Positions 33,757 through 43,649 of a stretch of DNA of 64,000 nucleotides are shown here, in pieces. Where the stretch lies: the NCBI GenBank assembly GCA_021234155.1, contig JAJEKV010000013.1, forward strand, positions 15,045,877 to 15,109,876. The letters run 5' to 3'. Both the position numbers and the translations under genes were made by a program. The DNA comes from Isoetes taiwanensis (Eukaryota > Streptophyta > Lycopodiopsida > Isoetales > Isoetaceae). Below the pieces are notes generated by a model, which saw only the letters and a list, made by a program, of their open reading frames with translations, did no database searches and was not told the DNA's origin. Positions within the stretch are counted from its first letter, which is position 1; every line of letters starts with the position of its first letter.

Positions 33757-34485
33757 CTATTGATTGTTACGCACAATCACTCTGTTTCCAATGAGGTATG
33801 CATTTTTGCCTTCTTCTTTCAATTTACGTAACTCTTGAAGTGCAACTTTCCTTTCTCTCTGCTGCTGGATTGTCAAGTCATCATTTAACCAGATTTGGTG
33901 GCCTTTCAAATGGTTGCGATGCTTCATTACTCTGTTTCTTGCTTCTATACTGTGAAATTTCAAAAGGATCAACATGTGTTTCCCATCCATTTTCTTACCA
34001 ATCCTTCTGCAATATTTCACTTCAGGCGATGCCAAATGCATGATATCATTAAAGAAGCTCTCAACAATCGTCGGTGTGTCTTCTTCTTCCTTCTCTGTAA
34101 GTCCAGCAATTAGTATGTTCTTGGCTCTGTCAGCACGATCTTCTTGTTCTTTCAGCCTCTCTTGTCCCTGGTTGAATAAAGAGGATACTTGTGCCTCAAT
34201 CTTTGAAGATATCTGTGCGACAATCTCCTCGGGCTGGGCCAAGCTATCCTCTGGATTTTCTGAGTTTTCTGAGTCTTCTAGGTCTGTAACCATTGTTTTA
34301 AGTTCTCCTTGCCCTTTTGTCAAGTCTGAGACCCCATTTTGAAGAACCCCAATTGCTTCTTTCAGTGCTTTAATCTCTGTCCTTGCTTGCCTCAAATCTT
34401 CGGCGAGCTGTTTGACAAGAGTTCGCAGCTCCGATTCATCATCTGACTCTTCTCCCGATTTGCCCTTCTTCTTCCGGTTTACCAT
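33757..34485 (-). CDS. LINE A ORF1: coiled-coil/RNA-binding protein
   Basis: ATG at 34485; stop TAG at 33759-33757; 242 residues. A basic start (VNRKKKGKSG) and an acidic stretch are followed by a long heptad-rich coiled coil (about residues 18-70: LRTLVKQLAEDLRQARTEIK and onward), more charged helix, and an RRM-like half (about 120-215: NILIAGLTEKEEEDTP, KYCRRIGKKMDGKHMLILLK, GHQIWLNDDLTIQQQRERK). This is the layout of LINE ORF1 proteins that trimerise and coat the element RNA. It is fully open. The last codons are AAC AAT CAA TAG, and ORF2 continues in the same frame after one further codon. Confidence 0.85.
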   Translation of the reverse strand: MVNRKKKGKSGEESDDESELRTLVKQLAEDLRQARTEIKALKEAIGVLQNGVSDLTKGQGELKTMVTDLEDSENSENPEDSLAQPEEIVAQISSKIEAQVSSLFNQGQERLKEQEDRADRAKNILIAGLTEKEEEDTPTIVESFFNDIMHLASPEVKYCRRIGKKMDGKHMLILLKFHSIEARNRVMKHRNHLKGHQIWLNDDLTIQQQRERKVALQELRKLKEEGKNAYLIGNRVIVRNNQ

Positions 34486-34540
34486 CACGTGAATTTCGTA
34501 GGCGCCAAGTTTAGCGACTCAAAAAAATAAATAGGCTAAT

Positions 34541-36938
34541 CTGGGCATGGGTGTAATAATAAAGGGTCGCGGATTGCATATTTGTTACAGATAACATTTA
34601 TTTGTTACAAAATTGATAAAGCCCAAGCATCAAATTGGTTGCAAAGTTGTAAAATTGTGTTCGTTGTTTTCCGGAATCATGTACTTATTGAGACTGAAAC
34701 GTCTGTATCATGCAATAAAAGGGATGAATTGTGTCTATAGATTGGGTCTTAAGTGAAGTTCCTATGTTTATAGATGCAATGAATTGTGCGCATTAGGGAT
34801 TTATAGCCTAGATAGCATAAACATCATTTAATGCTTAACTTCAGATTACCTTAGATTATGGATTGGAAGCATCAAACTAACATTTTTCCTTTGTTGATTT
34901 GATGTATGTCTATAATCTTGTATAGATGGCAGATTTTCCTGCTAGCTTTTTGTCAACATAGATGTTTATGCTTTGCAACAAAAATGGTTCCAATGTTTAA
35001 GCTGTTTGTTGGCGGTCCTTTAGGTTCTGGAAACCAATGGTAAGAAAAAAAATCATACATCTAATCCATAGTTAGCCTGCCTATAGCAATGTTCTAAAAA
35101 GTCCATAACATGCATCACAACTATAGTTGCATTATCTTTGTCAGTCCATGTGCAAGTGTTCCTGAATTCATCATGAAATTATTGTTTCAATTATAGTTCA
35201 GGCAGTTACAAATCCTGCATATGATGGCAATTATGCTTTGTCCAAGACTGTAATATGGTTTGATATCCTCTATTTCAATTTCATATTCATGTACTACTTG
35301 TCTTGAAGTTGTTACAAAATGTTGCATGCTTGAACTTCCGATCAAGGACTGTATATTTAGAAGCCCATTAACTGAGTCACTAGTGCACAATATTAAACTA
35401 CTACGGATTAGATCTGTCCAAATTTATGAAATTATGACTTGTCTAAATATAATGTTAAATACATAGTTCACATATCTACAGTGGCGTTTAAACATTGAGT
35501 CGACAGATATGGTGGGGGATTTGAACTAGAAATTTTGATTCCACACGGTTTGATTTAAGCCACTTTACCCTCGAGAAACTGGAAGGCAACCCTCTATGCG
35601 CAGCACCTTGTTTATTTTGTCCAATTGATTGAGTATAAGGAGCATGTGGCAATTTGGCAATCCCTCTTTCTAGAATTCAGTAGTGTATATAAATGCTTTG
35701 GGTTTGCCGAATATATGTCTCTTCAATGTTTAACAATGTGGCAATTTCTTTTTTTGGAATTCAATAGTCTTATGTCAGTTTACTTACGAGCGCTCAATAG
35801 TGGATTGAAACCAAATGGTATGTCCTTCAATCCACCTCCACAATGTTATGCATATATCTTGGTTGAATGGGGATTCTCCATCAAGATTTACACATATTAT
35901 TGCCGCTCCATTTGTAAATGCATACCTATATAAATGCAGAAATATACCTATATGGGCCATCCGTTTTATCTCTATTGACGTACATTCGTATGTATGCTTC
36001 TTCATTTATTCCTAGTGCATCTTCTTTTGGCTTCATGCACCATTTCTTAAGCTTCTACAAATGGTTTGATAGTTCTTAATTGTTTATCAAGTCTTCTCAA
36101 CAGCTCTGGACCGCATTCTTCATTCTGTAGATTTTGTGCTTGTTGTATAGTTGCATATCAAACAAGTTCACATTTGTGAGTTTTCTCTCTGCATGGAGAT
36201 GTGGGTTTAGTGTAGCGAATCCTAATCGGCTTGTCTGCATCAGTTGTCTTCCACTATCAGACCATAATGCCCAGCAAGGCGACATTGCAAACAAAGGGCA
36301 TCGTTCACCTAAGATTTTCAAGCTCGGTAGATCTTCTGTATTCCAATTACTTAAATTTCTGCATGCAAATATATCGACTAATACCTGCTCACAAGTTTAG
36401 AAAGAAACCCGTGCACAAAGAATCTCTCCTTTATCATTGTTATTCTCAGCTTTGGGACAATCGCAGCATTACACGTCTACAGCAGGCCACACATCCACCA
36501 TTCAAATACAATATTCCTCTGAATATTCTATTTTCTCACACACGGTGCCTAGGGTGCAAACCCAAAAATAATTCCCAGTGTAAGATGAGAAAACTATAAA
36601 CAGAAACAAGACTAATATGTACAGATAATTTGACAGAACAGAAACAGCTTAGGTTAGTTCTGGCATCATGTTTGTTCTTGCCAATCCAAACATAATTGCA
36701 ATTGCAGAATTATGTCCAGTGGCGCGTGGAACATTTCATAGTGTCCATTTTGTAGATGTAATCAGATCTGCCACTGGGGTTGGAGAAGCTAAATGCTTGC
36801 CGCATTCAAAATTGCATCAATGCCCAAAGAATTCTTTGTGATGTTGTAGAATCTAAACACAGTAGATTTTATCGCTTTCACCTTCTCGAGAACAAGAAAT
36901 ATGAAGAACCAATTAATATTGCGTCACCAGAAATGAAT
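34541..36938. other. Unassigned sequence between LINE A and the PPR gene
   Basis: AT-rich and without a convincing gene. The first few hundred bases could be the original 3' flank of the dehydratase copy, displaced by LINE A. A minus-strand frame at 36321-36097 is unrecognised. A 28-bp motif at 35585-35612 recurs at 61899-61926. Confidence 0.4.
35585..35612. repeat. Short dispersed repeat, copy 1
   Basis: GGCAACCCTCTATGCGCAGC followed by ACCTTGTT. It matches 61899-61926 at 25 of 28 positions. The shared part may be the conserved end of a dispersed element. Confidence 0.45.
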
Positions 36939-38771
36939 CTATTTATTGTTTAGCTGCAAAATATAACCTGTGGCACGTTTTCCACGCTGCGTGTCACCAT
37001 GAAGATTACAAGCACTCAAAAAAGATACTGATGACACGTAATCTGCGCCAAGTGGTCCTTCATTGATGAAATCCTCTGCTTCATCTAACCAGCCTGCCCT
37101 TCCTACAAGGTCAATAATGGACCCATGATGCTCCATTAATGGTTTCATTTCATTAATTTTCGCCATCGTAACAAAGACGTGGCAACCATCATCAACCAAG
37201 CCTGCATGACTACAAGCAGAGAGCACACTAACTAGGGCAATCATATCTGGAATCACACCCATCTGTTGCATTTCTTTAAAGAGGAGAAGAACATCAATTG
37301 CATGCGTATGCAGCGAATATGCAGCAACTACTGAACTCCATGATATAAGGTCCAACTTTGGCAATGAATTGAAAACTTCATTCACGTTCTTCAACGTGCC
37401 ACACTTACTATACATACAAATCAAAGCATTTCCTACAATAGTGTCTGCATCGTATCTATTATGCAAAATGAGAGAATGCACTAATTTCCCACTTGGTAAT
37501 GCTGCTGTATCAGAGCACGCATTGATTATATTGATAAAGGTAACTAAATTAGGCTGCACATTTGCTAGATGCATTTGTTGAATGATCCAAAGGGTTTCCT
37601 TTCCACTCATGTGCTGCCCATAAGCAGCAATCAATGCACTCCATGATATTACATCATGTTTGTCCATCTTTTGAAATACTGCCAGCACATCCCCCAAGCC
37701 GCCACACTGGTCATACATATAAATGAGGGCATTCCCTGCAGCAGTATTTGATGAGAGATCACTGCTAATAGAATAAGCATGAACGAGCTTTCCCACAGGT
37801 AGTCGCTCTGTACTTGAGCAGGCTGCAAGCAGGTTAATAATTGTGACCTGGTTTATCTTCACACCACTCATCTGCATTCTAAAAAAGAGATGGAAAGCCT
37901 CCTTGCAATGCCCATATTGCCCACATGCTGCAATAATGGAACTCCAAGCCACAATATCTGCCTGATCTATCCTCTCAAATACAGCAAGTGCACCAAATAA
38001 TACCTCACACCTGCTGTACATATTTATAAGGCCATTCACCACAGCAATATCCGTATCCATGTTATTGTCCACTATCATTTCATGCACTATCCAGGCTTCT
38101 TCTAATGCTAATGTGCTATGAAACGTGTTGAGAATATTGAGAAAAGTAATTTTATTTGGTTTTATACCTTGCATTTTCATCTCACGAAAAAGTTGGAGCG
38201 CCTTCTTGTTAGAACCATGTTGAGAAAAGGCTGCAACCATGGTGTTCCAAGTCACCACATCCTTCACCTCCATTGCATCAAATATAATCTTCGCTTCTTC
38301 CACATTCCCACATTTGCTATACATGTTAATAAGAGAGTTCCTCACAATAATATGTGACTCAAATTCAGTTCGGATAACACTTCCATGCACTAACTTACCC
38401 AATGGAAGGCTGACACACCCATTAGCCATGGTCATGGAAGTTACCTCATTAGGCACAATTCCTGTAAAATGCATTTCCTTGTATAGTTGTAATGCCTCTG
38501 CCATAGACCCCTGTTTCACGTATGCCGTAATTACGGCAGTCCATGATATAACGTCTCTTTCATCCATGTTATCAAATAATTTAACAACTTCAAGCAAGCT
38601 CCAACACTTGCTATACATGTTAAGACAAATGTTATTAAGAACAATGTCAAATTCATCACTGGAATCAATAAGCAATGCATGGCTTAGTTTTCCCTTCGAT
38701 AAACTTTCCAGGCATGATTTAAGAATGGGAGCAAAGGTGGACCTTCGAATCTTCGTCCCTCCCAGAGACAT
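36939..38771 (-). CDS. Pentatricopeptide repeat (PLS-class) protein, truncated after the repeats
   Basis: Plant PLS-class PPR proteins bind organellar RNA, often for C-to-U editing. The frame is open for 610 codons from the first ATG (38771, MSLGGTKIRRSTFAP). It has no ATG further upstream before an in-frame stop, and upstream codons start only at TTG. There are at least five full P/L/S triplets: RDVISWTAVITAYVKQGS, KDVVTWNTMVAAFSQHGS, ADIVAWSSIIAACGQYGH, HDVISWSALIAAYGQHMS and LDLISWSSVVAAYSLHTH, each with an INMYSKCG-type partner. The C-terminus reads SACSHAGLVDDGCHVF, then HGSIIDLVGRAGWLDEAEDF and HGDTQRGKRATGYILQLNNK, and stops where an E domain would begin. No E/DYW sequence is visible in the next ~140 bases. 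No recognised targeting peptide is present. It may act with a partner or be 5'- and 3'-truncated. Confidence 0.85.
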   Translation of the reverse strand: MSLGGTKIRRSTFAPILKSCLESLSKGKLSHALLIDSSDEFDIVLNNICLNMYSKCWSLLEVVKLFDNMDERDVISWTAVITAYVKQGSMAEALQLYKEMHFTGIVPNEVTSMTMANGCVSLPLGKLVHGSVIRTEFESHIIVRNSLINMYSKCGNVEEAKIIFDAMEVKDVVTWNTMVAAFSQHGSNKKALQLFREMKMQGIKPNKITFLNILNTFHSTLALEEAWIVHEMIVDNNMDTDIAVVNGLINMYSRCEVLFGALAVFERIDQADIVAWSSIIAACGQYGHCKEAFHLFFRMQMSGVKINQVTIINLLAACSSTERLPVGKLVHAYSISSDLSSNTAAGNALIYMYDQCGGLGDVLAVFQKMDKHDVISWSALIAAYGQHMSGKETLWIIQQMHLANVQPNLVTFINIINACSDTAALPSGKLVHSLILHNRYDADTIVGNALICMYSKCGTLKNVNEVFNSLPKLDLISWSSVVAAYSLHTHAIDVLLLFKEMQQMGVIPDMIALVSVLSACSHAGLVDDGCHVFVTMAKINEMKPLMEHHGSIIDLVGRAGWLDEAEDFINEGPLGADYVSSVSFLSACNLHGDTQRGKRATGYILQLNNK

Positions 38772-39950
38772 CTGTATAATTTGGCTCCCCAAATTGCTTG
38801 TGGTTTTGTCCTTCAATATAGTTCCATCAAATTCTTTAAGGATTTCTCTTTAAGGTTAAATTCCCCAGAACTCCTGACAGGTATCCCCATAACATGCCGG
38901 CATCCCATGTTTGTGTTGAAAAAAGTATTTTGTTATGAGGGAAAAGCAGGAGGGGGCATCACAGCTCCAATTTGACAGCTCCAATTTGACACCCATTGCA
39001 GCAAATTTTGAGACTTGAGATCCATTGCAGGATTGCAGCAGTTAGCAATTCTAATGGTGAGAGTGGAGGAAGAATTGCAGCAGTTAGCAATTCTAATGCT
39101 GAGACTGGAGGAACTGAGCCGGCGGTGAAGCCAAAGGTGCAATTTAGCTTTGCCGACTGACATCTGCCTTTTGTTCCTCCAATTTCCATCTTCACACCTT
39201 ATGTTTCAGGTGTCCTTCCTTGAAAAAATGATGTTTGTAGTTATGGCTATAGCTATGGCAGATTCAGGCTATCCACGCTCATGATGGGAACAATCACAAC
39301 CCTCTGTACAACCACTCCGAGTCTGTCTGGGTTCCCGCGACCCTCAAAAATCATGTAATGTGCAGAAGGGGAATATGAATCAAACCTTTCAATGGCACGC
39401 CAAATGCAAACCCAATTGTTCAAGGGGATCCTTTCAACACAGCTAAAGATAGGTTTGAATCATTAGAATTCCAATATACTTTATAATCAAGATGCCCCTG
39501 CCCAAAAGCTGGGCAATCAAGTACAAAAATGTCAACCTTAGCCTATGCAAAATAGAGATGGTCCAGGACAAACAGCATACCCGTAGAACTTTTGAGAAAG
39601 AAGAGCCTTCAAACCGCAAATCCAGAACCAGGAAGCCTAACTGGAACCTCTAGACAACTAGAAAAGATGTGGGCATGAGCTTGCTTTGGAAGATGCCCGT
39701 GTTTGCATTTACGTCGCGGTAAGTAGGAGTGCGTTCCTGCAAGATCCTTGAACCACTCTTGCTCAGAATGACAAATAGCCTCGCAAAAACCTGTAGAATC
39801 AGGTTAAGGCTTACCTTGACATCGTAGATTACTTCTCATTAATATTCACTCTGCAATAGCACTATAAGGCGTGCTCGCTTTCACCCGGAACGTCCATTTC
39901 AAAATAGTCCTCCCTCCCCTTTTAGTTCCCATCCATATCATAAAGGAACA
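38772..39950. other. Unassigned sequence with small tandem duplications
   Basis: No gene recognised. Between about 39028 and 39107 a unit of ~41 bases (GATTGCAGCAGTTAGCAATT plus following bases) is repeated twice with few changes, and a 14-base unit (CAGCTCCAATTTGA) is doubled near 38962-38990. Confidence 0.45.
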
Positions 39951-40132
39951 CAATATCACAGTTGGGTCGCTGCTATTTCCGGTGGTGCATTCTCAGGCAT
40001 CCACGTCGCCCCTGCCGATTTCAAGGAATCCTATTTCCGTTCTTCATGCTTCAGCACCGGCTGCACAGGTAAGAAATGATGGCAAATTTTGATCATAGTA
40101 ACCGGATCTTGCGCTCCCCAACTGTGATATTG
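39951..40132. repeat. Inverted repeat, 16-bp arms around ~150 bases
   Basis: CAATATCACAGTTGGG (39951-39966) is the exact reverse complement of CCCAACTGTGATATTG (40117-40132). The right arm abuts the next, larger hairpin. A third short pair (GGTAAGAAAT at 40069-40078 and ATTTCTTACC at 40241-40250) interleaves with it. Confidence 0.85.
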
Positions 40133-40230
40133 TAAGGGTAGCACAATTGGTCCTGGATTCCCGGTTTGCAGCTCCCGGCTACGCCGGTCGCTGCCAAACC
40201 GGGAATCCAGTCCCAATTGTGCTACCCTTA
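40133..40230. repeat. Long hairpin, ~40-bp stem with a 17-base loop
   Basis: Arm 40133-40172 pairs with 40190-40230. I count two mismatched positions and one bulged base. Even the loop contains a short CCGGC/GCCGG stem. The arms start TAAGGGTAGCACAATTGG and end CCAATTGTGCTACCCTTA. Such long near-perfect stems are typical of plant microRNA precursors, young siRNA hairpins or fold-back transposon ends. Confidence 0.9.
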
Positions 40231-40411
40231 TACATGGCGATATTTCTTACCGTTACGGCCCATTTTATATCCAGCAATAGTCCTCTTGAATGGATAGCCT
40301 CTTGAATGGTAACCTGATTTCTAACATCAGGCCGAGGAATTTCTTGGATGTTTCAGCTTCAACAATAAAGGAGCGCCTAATGTCATCTGCCACTGTTCCT
40401 TTATATAAGGT

Positions 40412-40509
40412 AAAGGCCAAGAGCAGGCCATTTTGCCTGGCTCGGACATGGCTCGCCCTCACGGGTTCCCCAGGCCCTTACTAGGCGAAATGGCCTGCTC
40501 TTGGCCTTT
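40412..40509. repeat. Second hairpin, 27-bp stem with a 44-base loop
   Basis: AAAGGCCAAGAGCAGGCCAT.. (40412-40438) pairs with ..ATGGCCTGCTCTTGGCCTTT (40483-40509). Only one position is not Watson-Crick, and it can pair as G-U. It lies 180 bases downstream of the previous hairpin. Confidence 0.9.
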
Positions 40510-41913
40510 ATCTATTACATATAGGCCTAATGCTGATTGAACATGTTACTCCTAAATATTCAAAGGATGGCGTCAGGCGGCGGGCCTCTAACTCCACTTG
40601 ATTGCAAACTATCATCCACATTTAATAAGAGACAAACCAACATCTCCCCAAGATAGTTGTTTTATATGTTCTTCTAGGTTATCAATATGCAGTCCAAAGC
40701 AACTCCAAACAAGTTTTGCAAAATTTATGGGAATTTAATTAGGCACAATAAGGGAATTTGTTCATACACTTGTTTATATGGGCGGGTAGTGAGGAATGTG
40801 TTGTAATTAAGGTGGCGTGGTCGAAGTGCATCCTTCCCAAATGGGCAGGTGGTCTGGGTATGATGGACTTCTTACTGCAGCGCAAAGTCCTTATTTCAAA
40901 GTTCATTTGGAGACTCCTGAATAGTGAAGATGATTCTCCTGGTTTACGCCTTCTTCAACAAGCTCTTGGTCACTGTATCCCTCTAAGCAAAAAGGCTGTC
41001 AAACCAGTCCTACCTTGGGCATTATTTCAGACACTGCAGCCTTTTCCAAGTGCTTCTCCATTTTTGCGTGGCTTGTTGACAGCATGGGAGGCAGTCAAAC
41101 ATCTTTTCTGGCCATGCCCCTCCATCCATGCCCTATTGGAGACTCCATGGTGGTGGGCACCACTGCCTCCAGAGCCCTCAGCACCTCCACTGGCAGCATT
41201 AGTTCATCCTTTTACACAGAGACGATGGATTCTGGCAGGCGTTGTCTCTATTCAAGCATGGTATGAAGTGGGTCGCCTACTATCTTGGCCTGAATTTCAG
41301 GCAAAGTTCCTGCTCTCTCGTTGGGATGTGTCTCTATGGGAGAAGGTCGCAGAACATTTGCCTCTTGTAGTGCAAGTTGGTGTTGCTGAAAGAGTGCCAT
41401 GGGACTGTCGAAAGTATTCACAAAGGCAAGCACTTTGTCAGATCAGTATATCGCCATCTTTTAGCATCACAGCCCCTCCAGTTGCCAGATGGGTGGCACC
41501 TACAGGTTCCACAGCGCACTTTGTGTCGTACATGGCGATGGCTTTGGGATAGATTGCTCCACCCTAAAATCTCTGTACTATGGTGGCAGGTTATCCACAT
41601 GCCTGCGCGTTAATGCCTTCTGACATCGTTATGATCCTCGCATATCTGCAGTATGCCCGCTCTGCCTTTCAGCCATTGAGACTCTTGAGCACTGTCTCTT
41701 TGATTGTCCAGAGGTTGAACCAGCGTGGTCTTGGCTACAAGGCTTGTATAACAGTACTTTGGACTGCCGATGCGTCCTCTTGGCGTCCTATCCTAATGCA
41801 TGGCCCTCAGCTAAACAGAGGGCGTTCCATCTTGGTTCTGGTTGGCTCCTATGGTCGATATGGGAGCGTCGCAGACACCACATCTTTTAAGGCGTTTATT
41901 AATTTGCATATGG

Positions 41914-42080
41914 TGTTATACTGTAACGGGCCCATGGTAGACCGCTCGAGTATTCGACCCTTGAATGTGCCTGTGGGGCGTTCCCGAGACACCGGCATAA
42001 ATGGGTAGAAGCGACTACTCATAAACGTCTAGACGATTTTGCCCAGTTGGCTAAAGGGCATGTCGGTTAGGAACGTTACA
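41914..42080 (+). repeat. Short LTR inserted in the LINE copy
   Basis: It begins TGTTATACTGTAAC and ends GGAACGTTACA, with the TG...CA ends of an LTR, and is only 167 bp long. The very next bases hold a primer-binding site, so this is the 5' LTR of a retroelement. I could not find a clear second LTR. GGTCCGTTACA near 42840-42850 is a weak candidate for the far end. Confidence 0.6.
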
Positions 42081-42081
42081 G

Positions 42082-42096
42082 TTGGTATCAGAGTAG
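42082..42096 (+). promoter_or_regulatory. Initiator-Met tRNA primer-binding site
   Basis: TTGGTATCAGAGTAG lies two bases after the LTR end. It matches the common plant retrotransposon site complementary to the 3' end of initiator-Met tRNA (TGGTATCAGAGC). The downstream ~770 bases contain no pol gene, so the element is a non-autonomous (TRIM-like) or deleted copy. Confidence 0.8.
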
Positions 42097-43119
42097 GTCT
42101 CGAGTTCGAGTCTCCATGGGTGCCTATATGCATGGGTAATTTGCAAGGACTTTGTAATCATTGTGACATGGTGTGACGAGCCTGGCCAGTTAACCTCTCG
42201 GTATTGGATCTACTTAACCTCTGGGACTCAAGAAATTGATACATGCATACTTAGGTAAAGAATTTAATCTTTATACATATTCTAAGGTCCCAAACATATA
42301 CTTGCCCATTACTCAGCAATATCCCCGCTCACAATGAATGTTCTTAATAGTTATAGCTTCAAGCCCATATATAACAATAATAATGATAATAATAATCAAG
42401 TTTATTGAATAGCAATCACACACTTCTACTCTCGCCTTTCCGAAGCTTGGCTACTTTCCGGAGCATCTCGCACCTCTGCTTACACCATCAACCACGGGGT
42501 TAGTCACACGGACTAAGTGGGGATCCGGAATCTAGGACATATCTAGCTTCAACAATACAAGGTGTTAACCTAGAACAACAACCTAACCTTACCGTAGCCT
42601 CGCCCCTGCCCATGGAAAACTTCTTTTCCATGGAAAACTCCTTCCCAAGAAATCAAGAATAATATTGTTGCGCTTATATAACCTAGCAATGCCCTTGCAT
42701 GCATGCATGCACACACTGCATGCATGGACACATTGCATGCATGTATTCCTAGCACATAATCATTTATTTTACCATTGAAAATGCACTCTTATATAATGAC
42801 AACGTTACTTACATCTTAATGTTGGTGCTAGGTTGCTAGGTCCGTTACATATTACGGTGGCCCAGAAAAAGATACTGACAGCCTATGAGTGCTTCTCTCT
42901 TGATTCAGAAATGATGGAATGCATCTGGATCCAGTATCTTCGAATTGATTCTTATTGTTAGTCTCCCTTTCTGGAGTAAGCACATTGTGCTCCAGGCTCG
43001 TGCTCCTGTGGCATCTTCTTTGTGCTTACATAGTTAGATGAGACATGACTTTGTACTTTTCATCTGATTAATAAACTTTTTGGCTTTCGTCCGTAAAAAA
43101 AAAAAAAAAAAAAAAAAAA

Positions 43120-43640
43120 CTTGTCTTTATACAATGAAATTACTTGTAACGTAGGGGCAATATGTTTATTATCAAAAGACTTTCTATCAGAAGCAGCCAA
43201 GTATTTTGGAAGGTTTTTAATATGCTCTAATTTTTTTCGAAACTACAGGAATATGATTATCACTGTATACAAAATTATAGATTCTGTTTCACACTGCTAA
43301 TAGAGTTGAATGGATTCTTCGTTGTAACCATATCTTGCAAATATACTAGTATCATTGTTGTCCATAATACTATATCTTTGTAAGTTCTTTGCAAAAATGA
43401 TCTCTCTTGCATTTGCTGCATTATTGCATTTCATGATAGCACATCTTGATGAAGCATCTCTTGAACAGGAATAATGCATCATCCAAACCTATGCATGCAT
43501 ACCATCAGAATACCACAGTGTGCTCCACTAAAACATGCCACAGGATACTTGACCAACACAAAATTTTCAGGTTCGATATATAGATTTTTTAGGAGCTGGA
43601 GCAACTTCCTCTGTACCTATGTTAGGCGTATGCTCCAAAT
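43120..43640. other. Unassigned sequence
   Basis: AT-rich, with no gene or repeat recognised. Confidence 0.4.
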
Positions 43641-43649
43641 AATGCAATC

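Larger units (their letters stand above)
13757..34530 (-). mobile_element. LINE A: near-intact non-LTR retrotransposon, outermost shell of the nest
   Basis: Reading on the minus strand: ORF1 (34485-33757), an endonuclease/reverse-transcriptase ORF2 (33756-31496), then, after the LINE B insertion, the rest of ORF2 (14746-~13830). The 3' end is a TTA/ATT microsatellite (13759-13785 on the plus strand) instead of a poly(A) tail, which argues against an L1 element. The FADD-containing reverse transcriptase looks more like the CR1/jockey/I group; this subgrouping is tentative. The right boundary is approximate: GCTAAT occurs beside both candidate ends (13751-13756 and 34535-34540), so a short imperfect target duplication is possible. 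Without its insertions the element would be a little under 4 kb. Confidence 0.85.
40760..43119 (+). mobile_element. 5'-truncated LINE copy related to LINE B, with poly(A)
   Basis: The frame at 40758-41552 starts inside the reverse-transcriptase C-terminal region (KCILPKWAGGLGMMDFLLQR, FIWRLLNSEDDSPGLRLLQQ, SPFLRGLLTAWEAVKH, HPFTQRRWILAGV). After a frame change it continues through LWDRLLHPKISVLWWQVIH (~41590) and zf-RVT remnants (CPLC, ETLEHCLFDCPEV near 41660-41720). A 25-A tail at 43095-43119 ends it. From about 41914 to 42860 it is interrupted by LTR-type sequence. It is a pseudo-element with no endonuclease. Confidence 0.8.

Noticed and set aside
33974-34342. Plus-strand frame of 122 codons opposite LINE A ORF1
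   Set aside because: It is the antisense shadow of the coiled-coil ORF1.
42081-42120. Possible tRNA gene (GGTATCAGAGTAGGTCTCGA then GTTCGAGTC)
   Set aside because: There is no cloverleaf. It lies right after an LTR end and is a primer-binding site, complementary to a tRNA and not encoding one.
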